Source: Thermoplasma volcanium GSS1 (GTDB taxonomy: Archaea; Thermoplasmatota; Thermoplasmata; Thermoplasmatales; Thermoplasmataceae). Taken from it: DNA of 64,000 bases. The position numbers were made by a program, and so were the translations under genes. The notes under the pieces were generated by a model that was not told the origin of the DNA, did not search any database, and saw only the letters and a list, made by a program, of their open reading frames with translations. Location of the stretch: assembly GCF_000011185.1 (NCBI RefSeq), contig NC_002689.2, positions 62,001 to 126,000 on the forward strand, in the 5' to 3' direction. Positions 18,863-30,630 of this stretch are shown piece by piece (position 1 is the first letter of the stretch; every line of letters starts with the position of its first letter).

Positions 18863-19825
18863 TTAGGCTTTCTCAGCCACCATTTTGTTAAAGCCATTAG
18901 CAACATAAACCATGTAAGCGAGCATCGCTATTAGCAGTATTCCACCGCCGAGCGTTATATAGAAGTAAGCTGTTGCCATTGGAGAGTTCGTAAGGAAGGC
19001 TGATACAGGCAAAGTGCCTCCAAAGAATTTGGGATAGACCAGAGAGTAGAACGGATACACGGATATAACTAGCAACGCTAAGAAAAATATCTTGTTTTCT
19101 ACTATTTTCCTTGTAGAATCGATGTAAAATAGTATAGGGGCAAGTATACCTATTAAGATAGGTATAGCAAGTACTGGGCTCAATGGAACAGTGCTGATTG
19201 AGAGATGTATTTGCACGAATGCAACAACAGCCAGTATTATTCCTATATAGGTAAGCACAATTGAGTGAAGTTTATATTTTTCTAGTCCGTAAAATATGAA
19301 AGAAAGCCCAAATATAAATATTACTGTACCAACAACAAAGAGGACGTCGCCTGGCGTTGTCGCCCATTTTCCAACGTTAAAAGCAAGCTTTGATAGAATT
19401 ACCCCTCCACCAGTTACTACGGAAGAAGCGAATATAACAAAAACTAGGCAGAATATACATTCGAAAATAGAGAATATCTTGTACATTGCCTTTTCATCAA
19501 TGAAGCCTTTCTTTATGAATTCGCCGAAGATGATAAAGGCATTTCGTCCTATGAAAGCTATTAGTAGTATCAGTAGAGGAACAGCGTAGATAAAAGCGGC
19601 TGGAACAAGTATGGATGGATAAGCGAAATCAGAAGTAACAACCCAGAAGGCTATAAATGTGCCCGTAAGCTCCCATATAGGTACAACATAAGGCGTTACT
19701 TTTTTAGATCCATCTTTGTAAAAGAATAATAGTATTATTGCACCGAACGACTCGGAAATATAGAGTGCAAGCATAAGGGCCATTACAAAAAAGTTTATAG
19801 CAAATACTCCATTCATTTTTTTCAC
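18863..19825 (-). CDS. cydB: Cytochrome bd-type oxidase subunit II
   Basis: The 320-residue, highly hydrophobic protein with eight or nine membrane segments lies one base downstream of cydA, as expected for subunit II. The N-terminal helix with ESFGAIILLFFYKDG and the following PYVVPIWELTGTFIAFWVV segment resemble the conserved start of CydB. There are few charged motifs, so the call leans on order and hydropathy. With CydA it forms a quinol oxidase in the cytoplasmic membrane. Confidence 0.85.
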   Translation of the reverse strand: MKKMNGVFAINFFVMALMLALYISESFGAIILLFFYKDGSKKVTPYVVPIWELTGTFIAFWVVTSDFAYPSILVPAAFIYAVPLLILLIAFIGRNAFIIFGEFIKKGFIDEKAMYKIFSIFECIFCLVFVIFASSVVTGGGVILSKLAFNVGKWATTPGDVLFVVGTVIFIFGLSFIFYGLEKYKLHSIVLTYIGIILAVVAFVQIHLSISTVPLSPVLAIPILIGILAPILFYIDSTRKIVENKIFFLALLVISVYPFYSLVYPKFFGGTLPVSAFLTNSPMATAYFYITLGGGILLIAMLAYMVYVANGFNKMVAEKA

Positions 19826-19826
19826 C

Positions 19827-21194
19827 TCAGAAATTTACTCCTGTTGTCGACCCACTAGCAGATATCTCCTTTGAAACGCTATCTCTATTGAATACCCTTG
19901 CAGAAAAGTAGAATGAGACTGGGATGAGCAATGTGTAGAATGCCATCATTGCAATACCCGGCCCGATCATTGAGGTGGAGGTATTTATCGCTTGATATAC
20001 GTACATTACGTTGTATATTATCCACGGTTGCCTTCCGACTTCGTCAACGACCCAACCATCCTCCATCGTAAACATAGCCAAGAAACCGAGGATTATGTAA
20101 ATTCCGGCCATGATTCTATTAGAATATGGCTCAGATCTAAGTATCCACATTATAAGGTATGCAAGGAGAAACAGGCCGATCAGTATACCGAAGCCTACCA
20201 TCAAATCGAATAAAGAGTGGACGATAAGTGGGGGCCACATGGACTGTGGATAGTATGCCAAGCCCTTTGGAATCACATAGGCAGGATTTCCAGTACCTGC
20301 GAGGAAACTCTGTAGACCAGGTATCTTTATTGCTCCGACTACATGGCCGTTAACAATTGTGCCGAAGAGTTTCTCCGGTTCAAAGGCCCTGCCTCCAAGG
20401 TAGTTGAGTTCTATAGCCGAGTATTTAAGGGGTTGGTTAACTATAAGATCGCTGGCAGCAAGAGAACCAGATACTCCGGCAAGGATAACGTAGGCCATGG
20501 ATAACGCAGACGTTAACTTCATGCCCTTCTTATAGAAAGTCCTGTCTTCGCCTTCTCTAGCCTTGAGGTATCTGTAGGCGAAGTATCCTCCTATAAGCAT
20601 GGTACCAGCAAGAAGCGTAACTGGGACAACATGTGCTATCTCAGACATAAAGGACGGTGAATTAAGAGATGCCCATGGGTTCACATCTGTTATTGCACCA
20701 GTCTTTTCGTAAACACCTATATTGAAGCCGTTAGGTGTATTCATCCAGGCGTTCACCATTACTATAAACGCAGCTGAGCCTAGTGTCCCAGCGCCTATGA
20801 AAAAGGTGAGTATCCAATGGGTTATCCTATTTTTGAAGAAATCCCAGTAATAGATGTATATTATAAGGAATATTGTTTCCGTCATGAAAGCGAATATCTC
20901 AAGGTAGAATGGCACCATTGCAACTGCAGCTACTACACTGAAAAATTTGGGGAATAGTATCACAAGTTCTGCGGCCATTACTATGCCGCTCGCTGTTCCT
21001 ATGGCAAAGAAAATTGTAAAGACTTTGGCGAGCCTCTTCGCAAGCAGATCATAGTACTTATCCTTATACTTTATTCCAAGGTATTCCGCAACACTGAGCA
21101 CAACGATCGTAGATATGCTCATGGTGACAAGTATTATGTGGACACCGATGGAATAAGCAAAGAGAAGCCTATCAAAAGTCGTTATAAACGCCAT
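19827..21194 (-). CDS. cydA: Cytochrome bd-type oxidase subunit I
   Basis: The subunit binds the haems and oxidises quinol while reducing oxygen to water. The 455-residue protein shows an N-terminal RLLFAYSIGVHIILV with the haem-ligating His, the FAIGTASGIVMAAELVILFP segment, and the helix with SEIAHVVPVTLLAGTMLIGG holding a second His. The GRQPWIIYNVMYV block near residue 390 is a strong CydA mark. The short periplasmic Q-loop is of the compact type found in archaea and many bacteria. The AT-rich region 21195-21525 should hold its promoter. Confidence 0.92.
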   Translation of the reverse strand: MAFITTFDRLLFAYSIGVHIILVTMSISTIVVLSVAEYLGIKYKDKYYDLLAKRLAKVFTIFFAIGTASGIVMAAELVILFPKFFSVVAAVAMVPFYLEIFAFMTETIFLIIYIYYWDFFKNRITHWILTFFIGAGTLGSAAFIVMVNAWMNTPNGFNIGVYEKTGAITDVNPWASLNSPSFMSEIAHVVPVTLLAGTMLIGGYFAYRYLKAREGEDRTFYKKGMKLTSALSMAYVILAGVSGSLAASDLIVNQPLKYSAIELNYLGGRAFEPEKLFGTIVNGHVVGAIKIPGLQSFLAGTGNPAYVIPKGLAYYPQSMWPPLIVHSLFDLMVGFGILIGLFLLAYLIMWILRSEPYSNRIMAGIYIILGFLAMFTMEDGWVVDEVGRQPWIIYNVMYVYQAINTSTSMIGPGIAMMAFYTLLIPVSFYFSARVFNRDSVSKEISASGSTTGVNF

Positions 21195-21525
21195 ATTAAG
21201 ATTAATGACTGGTTTCTATTTAAATCTTATTTTATACTATAATAATGTTATGCTATTGATAATTGCTACAAATTTCATACATTGCAAAATGTTATATAGA
21301 ACCTTTATTTTTCAGATTCCATAAGCTAAATAAACAGATATAAAGCCTAAAATATAAGGAATCATTACTACATATGTAGTACGGAATGCCAAAACATGAA
21401 GAGTATAGACTTTAAAGAAATTTAAGATTCACATAGATTTTAATTTCAAATAGAATTGTATATTAAAAAATACTATATATCATTTAGATAGCGACGTTTA
21501 ATTAGGTCATTTCAATGTTGCAAAT
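21195..21525. promoter_or_regulatory. Divergent AT-rich region between cydA and tenA
   Basis: These 331 bases contain no convincing gene on either strand. They hold several TATA-like stretches, for example TATTTAAATC-like sequence just upstream of cydA and TTTAATTAGG about 30 bases before tenA. I see no riboswitch-like conserved structure for tenA. Confidence 0.3.
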
Positions 21526-22143
21526 ATGATAGCTGAAGATCTTAAAAGACGTGCAGAAGACCTTTGGGAGAAATACGTTAAGCACGAATTTGTAGAGAGG
21601 ATGCGTGACGATACTTTACCGGTTGATTCATTTAAGTTCTACTTAGTGCAGGACTCCCTGTACGTTGAAGAAATGGTAAGATCAGTGATAAGGGCTGCAG
21701 CATCCATGCCATTTGATATGGCGTATGAAATACTTTCTAAAATTGTTTTGAACAGAGACAAGGGCATGGAGGTTCATGGCCAACTTGAACGGGAACTCGG
21801 AATCACTGGCAAGGGGAAGATGACAATGACGACATATTCCTACACTAGGCACCTAATATATGCATCAACTCTTGGATGGCCGCAGTTTTTGGCCGCTTGG
21901 ACTCCATGCATGTGGGGTTATTCCTTTATAGGGAAATACGTGGTGGCTACAAAGAATATGTATTTTAAGAGATGGGCCGAGTTTTATGCATCTGATGATT
22001 ATATGGAGAGGGTTTCGGTAATCCTAAAGTCCCTGGATAGGTTCAATGGTGACGCATCAGAGTTGTCTGATCTATTCAAAGCAAGTGTAAAATATGAGAT
22101 CATGTTTTGGCAGTCGGCCCTGGACAATGAACCTACAATATAA
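21526..22143 (+). CDS. tenA: TenA/THI-4 family protein (aminopyrimidine hydrolase-like)
   Basis: The 205-residue all-helical protein shows TenA motifs: KHEFVERMRDDTLPVDSF followed by KFYLVQDSLYVEEM in the first half, then AAWTPCMWGYSFIGK with the active-site cysteine, and a C-terminal VKYEIMFWQSAL helix. TenA salvages thiamine breakdown products by hydrolysing aminopyrimidines. PqqC/haem-oxygenase relatives share the fold, but the Cys motif favours TenA. No thiamine gene is adjacent. Confidence 0.85.
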   Translation: MIAEDLKRRAEDLWEKYVKHEFVERMRDDTLPVDSFKFYLVQDSLYVEEMVRSVIRAAASMPFDMAYEILSKIVLNRDKGMEVHGQLERELGITGKGKMTMTTYSYTRHLIYASTLGWPQFLAAWTPCMWGYSFIGKYVVATKNMYFKRWAEFYASDDYMERVSVILKSLDRFNGDASELSDLFKASVKYEIMFWQSALDNEPTI

Positions 22144-22356
22144 TTCAAGGTTATACTTCATGCAATAAAACACAATGTCTTTTCATTTTTAAATCCTAGA
22201 TTATATGTGTGATGAGTCAATAGCTTTGCACGTTAACAAATGGCGTGGAATCTAAGAAAATATAAATGAAGTGGTTTCGTTCAAAGATAGAACTCCAGGA
22301 ACATCAGTATTATAGCCTTATATACTGAACAATAGGGGAAAGGATAAAAATACACT

Positions 22357-22869
22357 TTAAGGTAGCTTGTTGTAAGGCGAAACAGTAAAATTGGCATAGA
22401 AATTCCCAGCGTAGTTGTGCTGAGGAGTAATGAAGGTAATGTAGAGAGTAACAGTTTCCCCTGCAGGTATATTTATGGCTTGCCCGTATGTTGCAGAAGG
22501 CGAAGCCGCTCCTGTTATTGTTAATCCACTCTTTGTGCTGAGAGAAACCTCAGAGAAGCCCGGAGTAAATGAAACAAGGTTATTTACAGTTATGCCATCC
22601 TTACCGCCATTAACCTCAAACGGCACAGTAACTTTCTGGTCATGGGACAGAGTATCGTGGTTGTATTGTATGACGTAAGCTGATATAAGCGAATTGCCAG
22701 AGTAAAAGTAAACGTTTACGTACATCACGTTAACGGTTACGCTATCTTCTAGGGACATTGCATAGAATACAGAGAAAGATGCGACAACAATGACGACTGC
22801 AGCAATTGTTGCAATTTTCCTTGCTTTCTTTAAAGCATCTGTTGTACCTACATCCGGAGGCTTTGGCAT
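22357..22869 (-). CDS. Membrane-anchored extracellular beta-rich protein, hypothetical
   Basis: I do not recognise this 170-residue protein. A short cytoplasmic start is followed by one hydrophobic segment (about residues 18-40, IATIAAVVIVVASFSVFYAM). The following domain of about 130 residues is rich in Val, Thr, Ser and Asn and looks like a small beta sandwich outside the cell. It starts 15 bases beyond the tRNA-Gln gene on the same strand. Confidence 0.6.
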   Translation of the reverse strand: MPKPPDVGTTDALKKARKIATIAAVVIVVASFSVFYAMSLEDSVTVNVMYVNVYFYSGNSLISAYVIQYNHDTLSHDQKVTVPFEVNGGKDGITVNNLVSFTPGFSEVSLSTKSGLTITGAASPSATYGQAINIPAGETVTLYITFITPQHNYAGNFYANFTVSPYNKLP

Positions 22870-22884
22870 CAGTTCACCGCTTTA

Positions 22885-22957
22885 TAGCCCTGGGCAGATT
22901 CGAACTGCCGTCGTTGGATCCAAAGTCCAAAATGCTTGTCCACTACACCACAGGGCT
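22885..22957 (-). tRNA. tRNA-Gln (TTG)
   Basis: The minus strand gives a 73-base cloverleaf. The acceptor stem AGCCCTG/CAGGGCT pairs 22951-22957 with 22886-22892. The anticodon arm TTGGA-CTTTGGA-TCCAA carries anticodon TTG. The T-arm is GGCAG-TTCGAAT-CTGCC, and the discriminator is A. No CCA is encoded and no intron is seen. Confidence 0.93.
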
Positions 22958-23060
22958 AGCATACAAGTAATGAAATATGCCGATATTTATCTTTCGCATA
23001 TTTACTTAACTTATTCTTTGCAACTATCAGATTTGTATATCAATTACGGATACTGTAATT

Positions 23061-23666
23061 ATGGTAGATGAGTCCTACGTTGATGTTTCCGGTGTAAGCG
23101 TTCATTACAGGTTTAGCAAAGGATCTAAACCTAGAAAGAACCTCGTGATCGTGGATGTCAACGGAAAAAGGGAGTGGGACGGGATAAGATTCATAGAACG
23201 CATACAGGAATGGGGAATAAGCGTTTATTATCCGGATTATCCTGATGCATTGGATTCTAAAGACACCCTATCATCCAAAAGCGCAGATTATGTAAAGTTA
23301 AGCCCAAAGTTCTATAGCGACTTTATCTATTCTCTCCACCTCAAAAACACTATGTTAATTGGTTCTGGAGTGAATGGTGATGTAGCACTGCGGTGTGCAA
23401 TGGAGTATCCTGAGAGGTGTAGCAATATAATCGTAATAAACGCACCTGGTTACGATGACTACAAGATCGAGTTATACAAAGTTCAGAAACCTGTGCTGTT
23501 GATATGGGGTGACTCCGGCGGATATCAGAGCATCATGAGGGGCCAATCCTATCATGATTTGATATCGGATTCTGTATTTAAGGTATTCGATAAATCTGCT
23601 GAACCTCATGTCGATAAGACTGAAAAATTCTATTCACTTTTGAAAAACTACATTGCGGAGGATTGA
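23061..23666 (+). CDS. Alpha/beta-hydrolase-fold protein without a clear nucleophile
   Basis: The 201-residue protein has the order of an alpha/beta hydrolase: a strand and oxyanion-like region (KNLVIVDVNGKREWDG), a nucleophile-elbow position (MLIGSGVNGDVALRCAMEYPE), a strand with the acid (KPVLLIWGDSGG) and a C-terminal His (AEPHVDKTEKF). The elbow reads SGVNG where GxSxG is expected, so the serine is missing. It may be a non-catalytic relative. It overlaps moaE by four bases. Confidence 0.6.
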   Translation: MVDESYVDVSGVSVHYRFSKGSKPRKNLVIVDVNGKREWDGIRFIERIQEWGISVYYPDYPDALDSKDTLSSKSADYVKLSPKFYSDFIYSLHLKNTMLIGSGVNGDVALRCAMEYPERCSNIIVINAPGYDDYKIELYKVQKPVLLIWGDSGGYQSIMRGQSYHDLISDSVFKVFDKSAEPHVDKTEKFYSLLKNYIAED

Positions 23667-24076
23667 TAAACACGTACGTTGAGATAACAGAAAAAGATAT
23701 TAACCCACTTGACTTGATAAACAGGGTAAGAAGGCCTGACGCAGGGGCAATAGTGACATTTGAAGGAACAGTTAGGAACGATTCAGATGGCGTTCGTGTT
23801 ACCGCTTTGTATTATGAGGCATATAAGGAGATGGCAGAGATGCAGATAGCTGACCTCATTGATGAAGCTAAGAAAAAATACAATATTTTAGATGCAGCTG
23901 TATGCCACCGGATAGGACTTGTAGGTCTCACAGAAGATTCTGTGGTTATATCAGTAAGTTCAGCACACCGTTCCAGTGCATTTGAAGCCTGCAGGTACAT
24001 AATAGACACTATAAAAGAAAGAGTACCTATATGGAAGAGAGATATACTTGAGAACGGAAACGGATCCTGGCATTGA
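23663..24076 (+). CDS. moaE: Molybdopterin synthase catalytic subunit
   Basis: MoaE, with the small sulfur carrier MoaD, converts precursor Z to molybdopterin. The 137-residue protein shows RPDAGAIVTFEGTVRN, the central ALYYEAYKEMAEMQI helix, the HRIGLVGLTEDSVVISVSSAHR block, and the catalytic lysine region VPIWKRDILENG. The start is TTG at 23663, overlapping the stop of the preceding gene (TTGA) and behind GCGGAGG. A MoaD/Urm1-like protein lies 38 kb away in this window. Confidence 0.93.
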   Translation: MINTYVEITEKDINPLDLINRVRRPDAGAIVTFEGTVRNDSDGVRVTALYYEAYKEMAEMQIADLIDEAKKKYNILDAAVCHRIGLVGLTEDSVVISVSSAHRSSAFEACRYIIDTIKERVPIWKRDILENGNGSWH

Positions 24077-24227
24077 TTATATTTTGATATACCCTTTTAG
24101 TTTTAAGCCATAAATACGGTTATACGTTTAATTATTGGTTAATTTTAATATATCACATATATTTTTTAATTTTCTTGTAATTTCATGTTTAAATGTATAA
24201 AAATAAGCCATAATTGTGGCTCTGGAT

Positions 24228-24305
24228 CAAAATGCTTATATGCCTGTTAATGATATGGTTAATACACGCTTAAAAATGCACCTTTTAATGCATTGCATTA
24301 AAAGG
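24228..24305 (+). promoter_or_regulatory. 23S rRNA promoter region and leader hairpin
   Basis: GCTTATAT at 24234-24241 is a TATA-like box upstream of the rRNA. Beyond it, 24281-24291 (CCTTTTAATGC) and 24295-24305 (GCATTAAAAGG) form a perfect 11-bp hairpin with a three-base loop. Its place between promoter and rRNA suggests a leader structure or a protein-binding palindrome. Confidence 0.4.
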
Positions 24306-24325
24306 GAAGATGTCGATTTTTGATG

Positions 24326-27287
<2,962 letters not shown>

Positions 27288-27390
27288 TGAATTCAAATAA
27301 GCGTGTTCATTATTTTGAATTTATTATAATTCTACGTTATTGTCTTTATAGCGAAGGATCAATTAAAATTTATAATAAATATAAAAAGTG

Positions 27391-28245
27391 TTATGCCTCG
27401 GTTTTAACGTTTTCCCCGAGGATCTGTTTCAGTATCTTATCAGCGATATCGTTAAATATACTTTTTATTGTATCATTTATTTCAACTGCTGGTATTCCTT
27501 TGTCACCGTTATCTGCTATTTCTGGCACTAGGGGTATCTTGCCAAGGAACGGAACGTTGTATTCTTTTGCTGATTTTTCGCCTCCCCCCTCCTTAAATAT
27601 GTACGTTACGTTGCCACAGTGTGGGCAGACAAAACCGCTCATGTTTTCTATTATGCCAAATATTGGGAGCTTTAACTGCCTAGCAAAGTTAATCGCTTTC
27701 TTGGCGTCAAGCAGGGCCACATCCTGCGGCGTCACTACTATTACGACTCCGTTTGACTCAGGGACAAGCTGTGCAACACTAAGTGCGACATCCCCTGTAC
27801 CTGGTGGCATATCTAGTACGACATAATCCGTATCTTTCCATGATACGTCTTCAAGGAACTGCTGAATTGCCTTGTGCATAAGGGATCCTCTCCATATTAC
27901 AGGAGTATCCTGTGAAGGAAGGAGAAAACCCATTGAGACTACTTTTACCCCGTATTTTGTTTCGGCTGGAATTATCCCATCATCATCAGCATAGAGCTTT
28001 AGATCTTCCACTCCAAGCAGTTTTGGATCATCTGGTCCGTTTATATCCGCATCTATTAAGCCAACTTTAAGTCCCTTCTTAGCTAACGAAACCGCTAAGT
28101 TTACTGCGACTGTAGATTTACCCACACCACCTTTGCCGCTCATCACAGTTATTGTATGCTTAACCCTGTATTTTGCCGATTTGCCGGGTGGTCCTACGAC
28201 TGGTGCTGGCGGTGGTGTGTTTGTTTTGATAGTTCCCTTTGCCAT
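27391..28245 (-). CDS. Mrp/Nbp35-family iron-sulfur carrier ATPase
   Basis: The 284-residue P-loop protein should assemble and hand over Fe-S clusters. The deviant Walker A motif MSGKGGVGKSTVAVNLA is at about residues 34-50 and the switch region GLIDADINGPDDPKLLG follows. Walker B is YVVLDMPPGTGD. The CxxC of the Mrp family is present (GFVCPHCGNVTYIF) for bridging a cluster between subunits. The first 28 residues are Pro-rich and probably disordered. Confidence 0.9.
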   Translation of the reverse strand: MAKGTIKTNTPPPAPVVGPPGKSAKYRVKHTITVMSGKGGVGKSTVAVNLAVSLAKKGLKVGLIDADINGPDDPKLLGVEDLKLYADDDGIIPAETKYGVKVVSMGFLLPSQDTPVIWRGSLMHKAIQQFLEDVSWKDTDYVVLDMPPGTGDVALSVAQLVPESNGVVIVVTPQDVALLDAKKAINFARQLKLPIFGIIENMSGFVCPHCGNVTYIFKEGGGEKSAKEYNVPFLGKIPLVPEIADNGDKGIPAVEINDTIKSIFNDIADKILKQILGENVKTEA

Positions 28246-28325
28246 AATTCACTATCGTGAGTTAATATTTATCTCTTTATGGCAAAAATGCGTACAATTT
28301 TAGCAGCTAAAAAGATATTCAGGGT

Positions 28326-29936
28326 TTAGAATAACCCTGTTATTTCTCCATCTTCTGCCAAATCAATGTTTTCAGCAGCAGGCCTCTTTGGCAGGCCCGG
28401 CATAGTCATTATTTCCCCTAGTATTGGCACAACAAAACCTGCACCAGAGGATATGTTTACCGATTGGACCCTTACTTTGAAGCCATGCGGATCGTTGAGA
28501 AGGGAGGCATCATCACTGAAAGAGTACTGAGTTTTAGCCATACAAACATACGGATCATTCATTATCTCTTCAGCTTTCTTAAGATCGTTGAGTGCTTTTT
28601 TCTCAAAAATGACACCATCCGCTCCGTATACGTTCACAGCAATTTTTTCGATCTTTGTCTTTAGATCTTCCCTTACTTCGTATGTCCTCTTGATCTGGTA
28701 ATCACCGATCGATGAAAGCACCTTGTTTGCGAGTTCTATGCCGCCTTCACCACCTTTTTCAAATACTTCAGACAGCGCCCACTTTATGCCGTGCGAATCC
28801 AGTATCTCGCCTATTGCCATTATCTCGTTTTCTGTATCTGTCGGGAATTTGTTTAGAGCTACGACAGGTTCTACACCAAACTTTCTTATATTTGCAACGT
28901 GCCTTAGTAGATTCTTTGAACCTTCTTTCACAGCTTCTACATCCTCGCCCTGTTTCTTGCTTCCACCATGAAGTTTCAGAGCTCTTATTGTGGCGACAAG
29001 AACAACCGCATTGATAGGCAAATTACCTATCCTAGATACTATATTGAAAAACTTCTCTGCGCCGAGATCCGATCCGAAACCCGCCTCTGTTATGACGTAA
29101 TCAAAGAGATTCATTGCAATTCTGTCTGCAACTATGCTTGACGTTCCATGTGCTATGTTTCCGAAAGGTCCGGTGTGCACGAATGCAGGTACTCCTTCTG
29201 TTGTCTGCACAAGATTTGGTTTTAGTGCGTCCCTAAGTAAAGCTGCCATTGATCCTTCCGCTTTTAAGTCCGCAGCGAATACTGGTTTGTTCTTTACTGT
29301 GAAGCCAGCTAGTATCCTAGACAGCTTTTCTTTCAAGTCTTTATAGTTTAAGGACAAGCCAGTTATTGCCATTACCTCGCTAGCAGGCGTTATAACGAAG
29401 TTGTCGTTTGCTATAGCACCCATATCTCTTGGGCCAACGCCTACAACTATGCTCCTTAGGGATCTGTCGTTCATGTCAATTGTCCTTGGGAACGTTATCC
29501 TCTTCGGATCTAGGTTTAGCTCGTTTCCATGGTATATGTGGTTATTTATCATTGCCGAAAGTAAGTTATGAGCTGCGCTTATGGCGGGGAAGTCGCCTGT
29601 AAAGAGCAAATTTATCCTGTCGCTTGGTTCTACTTTAGATTTACCTCCGCCGGTAGCTCCACCCTTTATACCGAAGCACGGGCCAAGAGAAGGCTCCCTG
29701 ATAGCTATGGCTACGTTCTTTCCAAGTTTTTTGAATGCCTGGCCGAGGCCAATGGTTGTCGTGGTCTTTCCTTCGCCTGCAGCCGTAGGCGTCATGGCTG
29801 TTACAAGTATCAACTTAGCCTTCTTTTTATTCACTTCTTGAAGGTTAAGGGACAACTTAGCCATGTATCTGCCATAAAGCTCGTAGTCATCTTTTGATAA
29901 ACCCATCTCATGCAAAATTTCTTCAATATCCCTCAT
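28326..29936 (-). CDS. fhs: Formate--tetrahydrofolate ligase
   Basis: The enzyme joins formate to tetrahydrofolate with ATP. The 536-residue protein starts with the family's LILVTAMTPTAAGEGKTTT nucleotide loop (about residues 42-60). It contains SLGPCFGIKGGATGGGKSKV, FTGDFPAISAAHNLLSAMI, GFGSDLGAEKFF and the C-terminal GEIMTMPGLPKRPAA. It overlaps the upstream cyclodeaminase gene by four bases. Together with the two genes before it, it can move the one-carbon unit of formiminoglutamate or formate into folate. Confidence 0.95.
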   Translation of the reverse strand: MRDIEEILHEMGLSKDDYELYGRYMAKLSLNLQEVNKKKAKLILVTAMTPTAAGEGKTTTTIGLGQAFKKLGKNVAIAIREPSLGPCFGIKGGATGGGKSKVEPSDRINLLFTGDFPAISAAHNLLSAMINNHIYHGNELNLDPKRITFPRTIDMNDRSLRSIVVGVGPRDMGAIANDNFVITPASEVMAITGLSLNYKDLKEKLSRILAGFTVKNKPVFAADLKAEGSMAALLRDALKPNLVQTTEGVPAFVHTGPFGNIAHGTSSIVADRIAMNLFDYVITEAGFGSDLGAEKFFNIVSRIGNLPINAVVLVATIRALKLHGGSKKQGEDVEAVKEGSKNLLRHVANIRKFGVEPVVALNKFPTDTENEIMAIGEILDSHGIKWALSEVFEKGGEGGIELANKVLSSIGDYQIKRTYEVREDLKTKIEKIAVNVYGADGVIFEKKALNDLKKAEEIMNDPYVCMAKTQYSFSDDASLLNDPHGFKVRVQSVNISSGAGFVVPILGEIMTMPGLPKRPAAENIDLAEDGEITGLF

Positions 29937-30547
29937 AACATCGCCTCCAACTTCTTCTTGATACGTTCATAAACCTCATCAGAGTTTTCCAGGAAGAGCT
30001 TTATCTTCATTTTTTGATCTGAAACATATTCTTGGTCTTTCACGCTTTTGAGGTTTATTTTTACGTTGTAAAGTGCCGCTTCTATGGCTGAATGTAAAAT
30101 TGATGCTGCCGATCCTGCATCTGTAACTGCGTTTTTATTTCCGTGTTCTACAAGCTTTTCTGATAATTTCAACAAGTCAAAGGATCTAGCGGCTATACGC
30201 CAAGGAACCTCTATCCCATGTCTAAGGGCAGATTGTAATTTCTTTTCACGCTCTTTCTTCTCCTCTTCGGTGATCTTCGGCATCTTTATGGCGGCCATTA
30301 TTGAATTGAAGGCTTCCTCATCCTCCTCTATTAGTTTCTCTAGTTCTTCCTTTATTTTAGAGTTCTCACTAATTATCTCCTTCATCTCATCTTCGTACTG
30401 TTCATAACCTTTCTTTCCCATAGTAATCTGCGATACCATAGATATAAGGGCTGAAGCAACTATTGAAACGAATGCGCTGGCAGCTCCGCCGCCTGGTGCT
30501 GGAGAGGGGCTTGCTAGCCTTTCGATAAAGTTGTTATAACTCTCCAT
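29933..30547 (-). CDS. fchA: Formimidoyl-THF cyclodeaminase / methenyl-THF cyclohydrolase
   Basis: The 204-residue all-helical protein belongs to the FchA/FTCD-C family. It begins with ERLASPSPAPGGGAASAFVSIVASAL, the folate-binding helix pair. It continues with a central helix rich in Glu/Lys and AVTDAGSAASILHSAIEAALYNVKINL. It removes ammonia from 5-formimino-THF to make methenyl-THF. In animals this domain is fused to the formiminotransferase; here the partner is a separate gene 83 bases upstream. Confidence 0.92.
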   Translation of the reverse strand: MESYNNFIERLASPSPAPGGGAASAFVSIVASALISMVSQITMGKKGYEQYEDEMKEIISENSKIKEELEKLIEEDEEAFNSIMAAIKMPKITEEEKKEREKKLQSALRHGIEVPWRIAARSFDLLKLSEKLVEHGNKNAVTDAGSAASILHSAIEAALYNVKINLKSVKDQEYVSDQKMKIKLFLENSDEVYERIKKKLEAML

Positions 30548-30630
30548 ATTACCTTAATTGGTACGAATGACTTAAATTTAAGCGTGTTAAAAAATAATGA
30601 TATTACTTGCCATTACAAATATATGCATTT

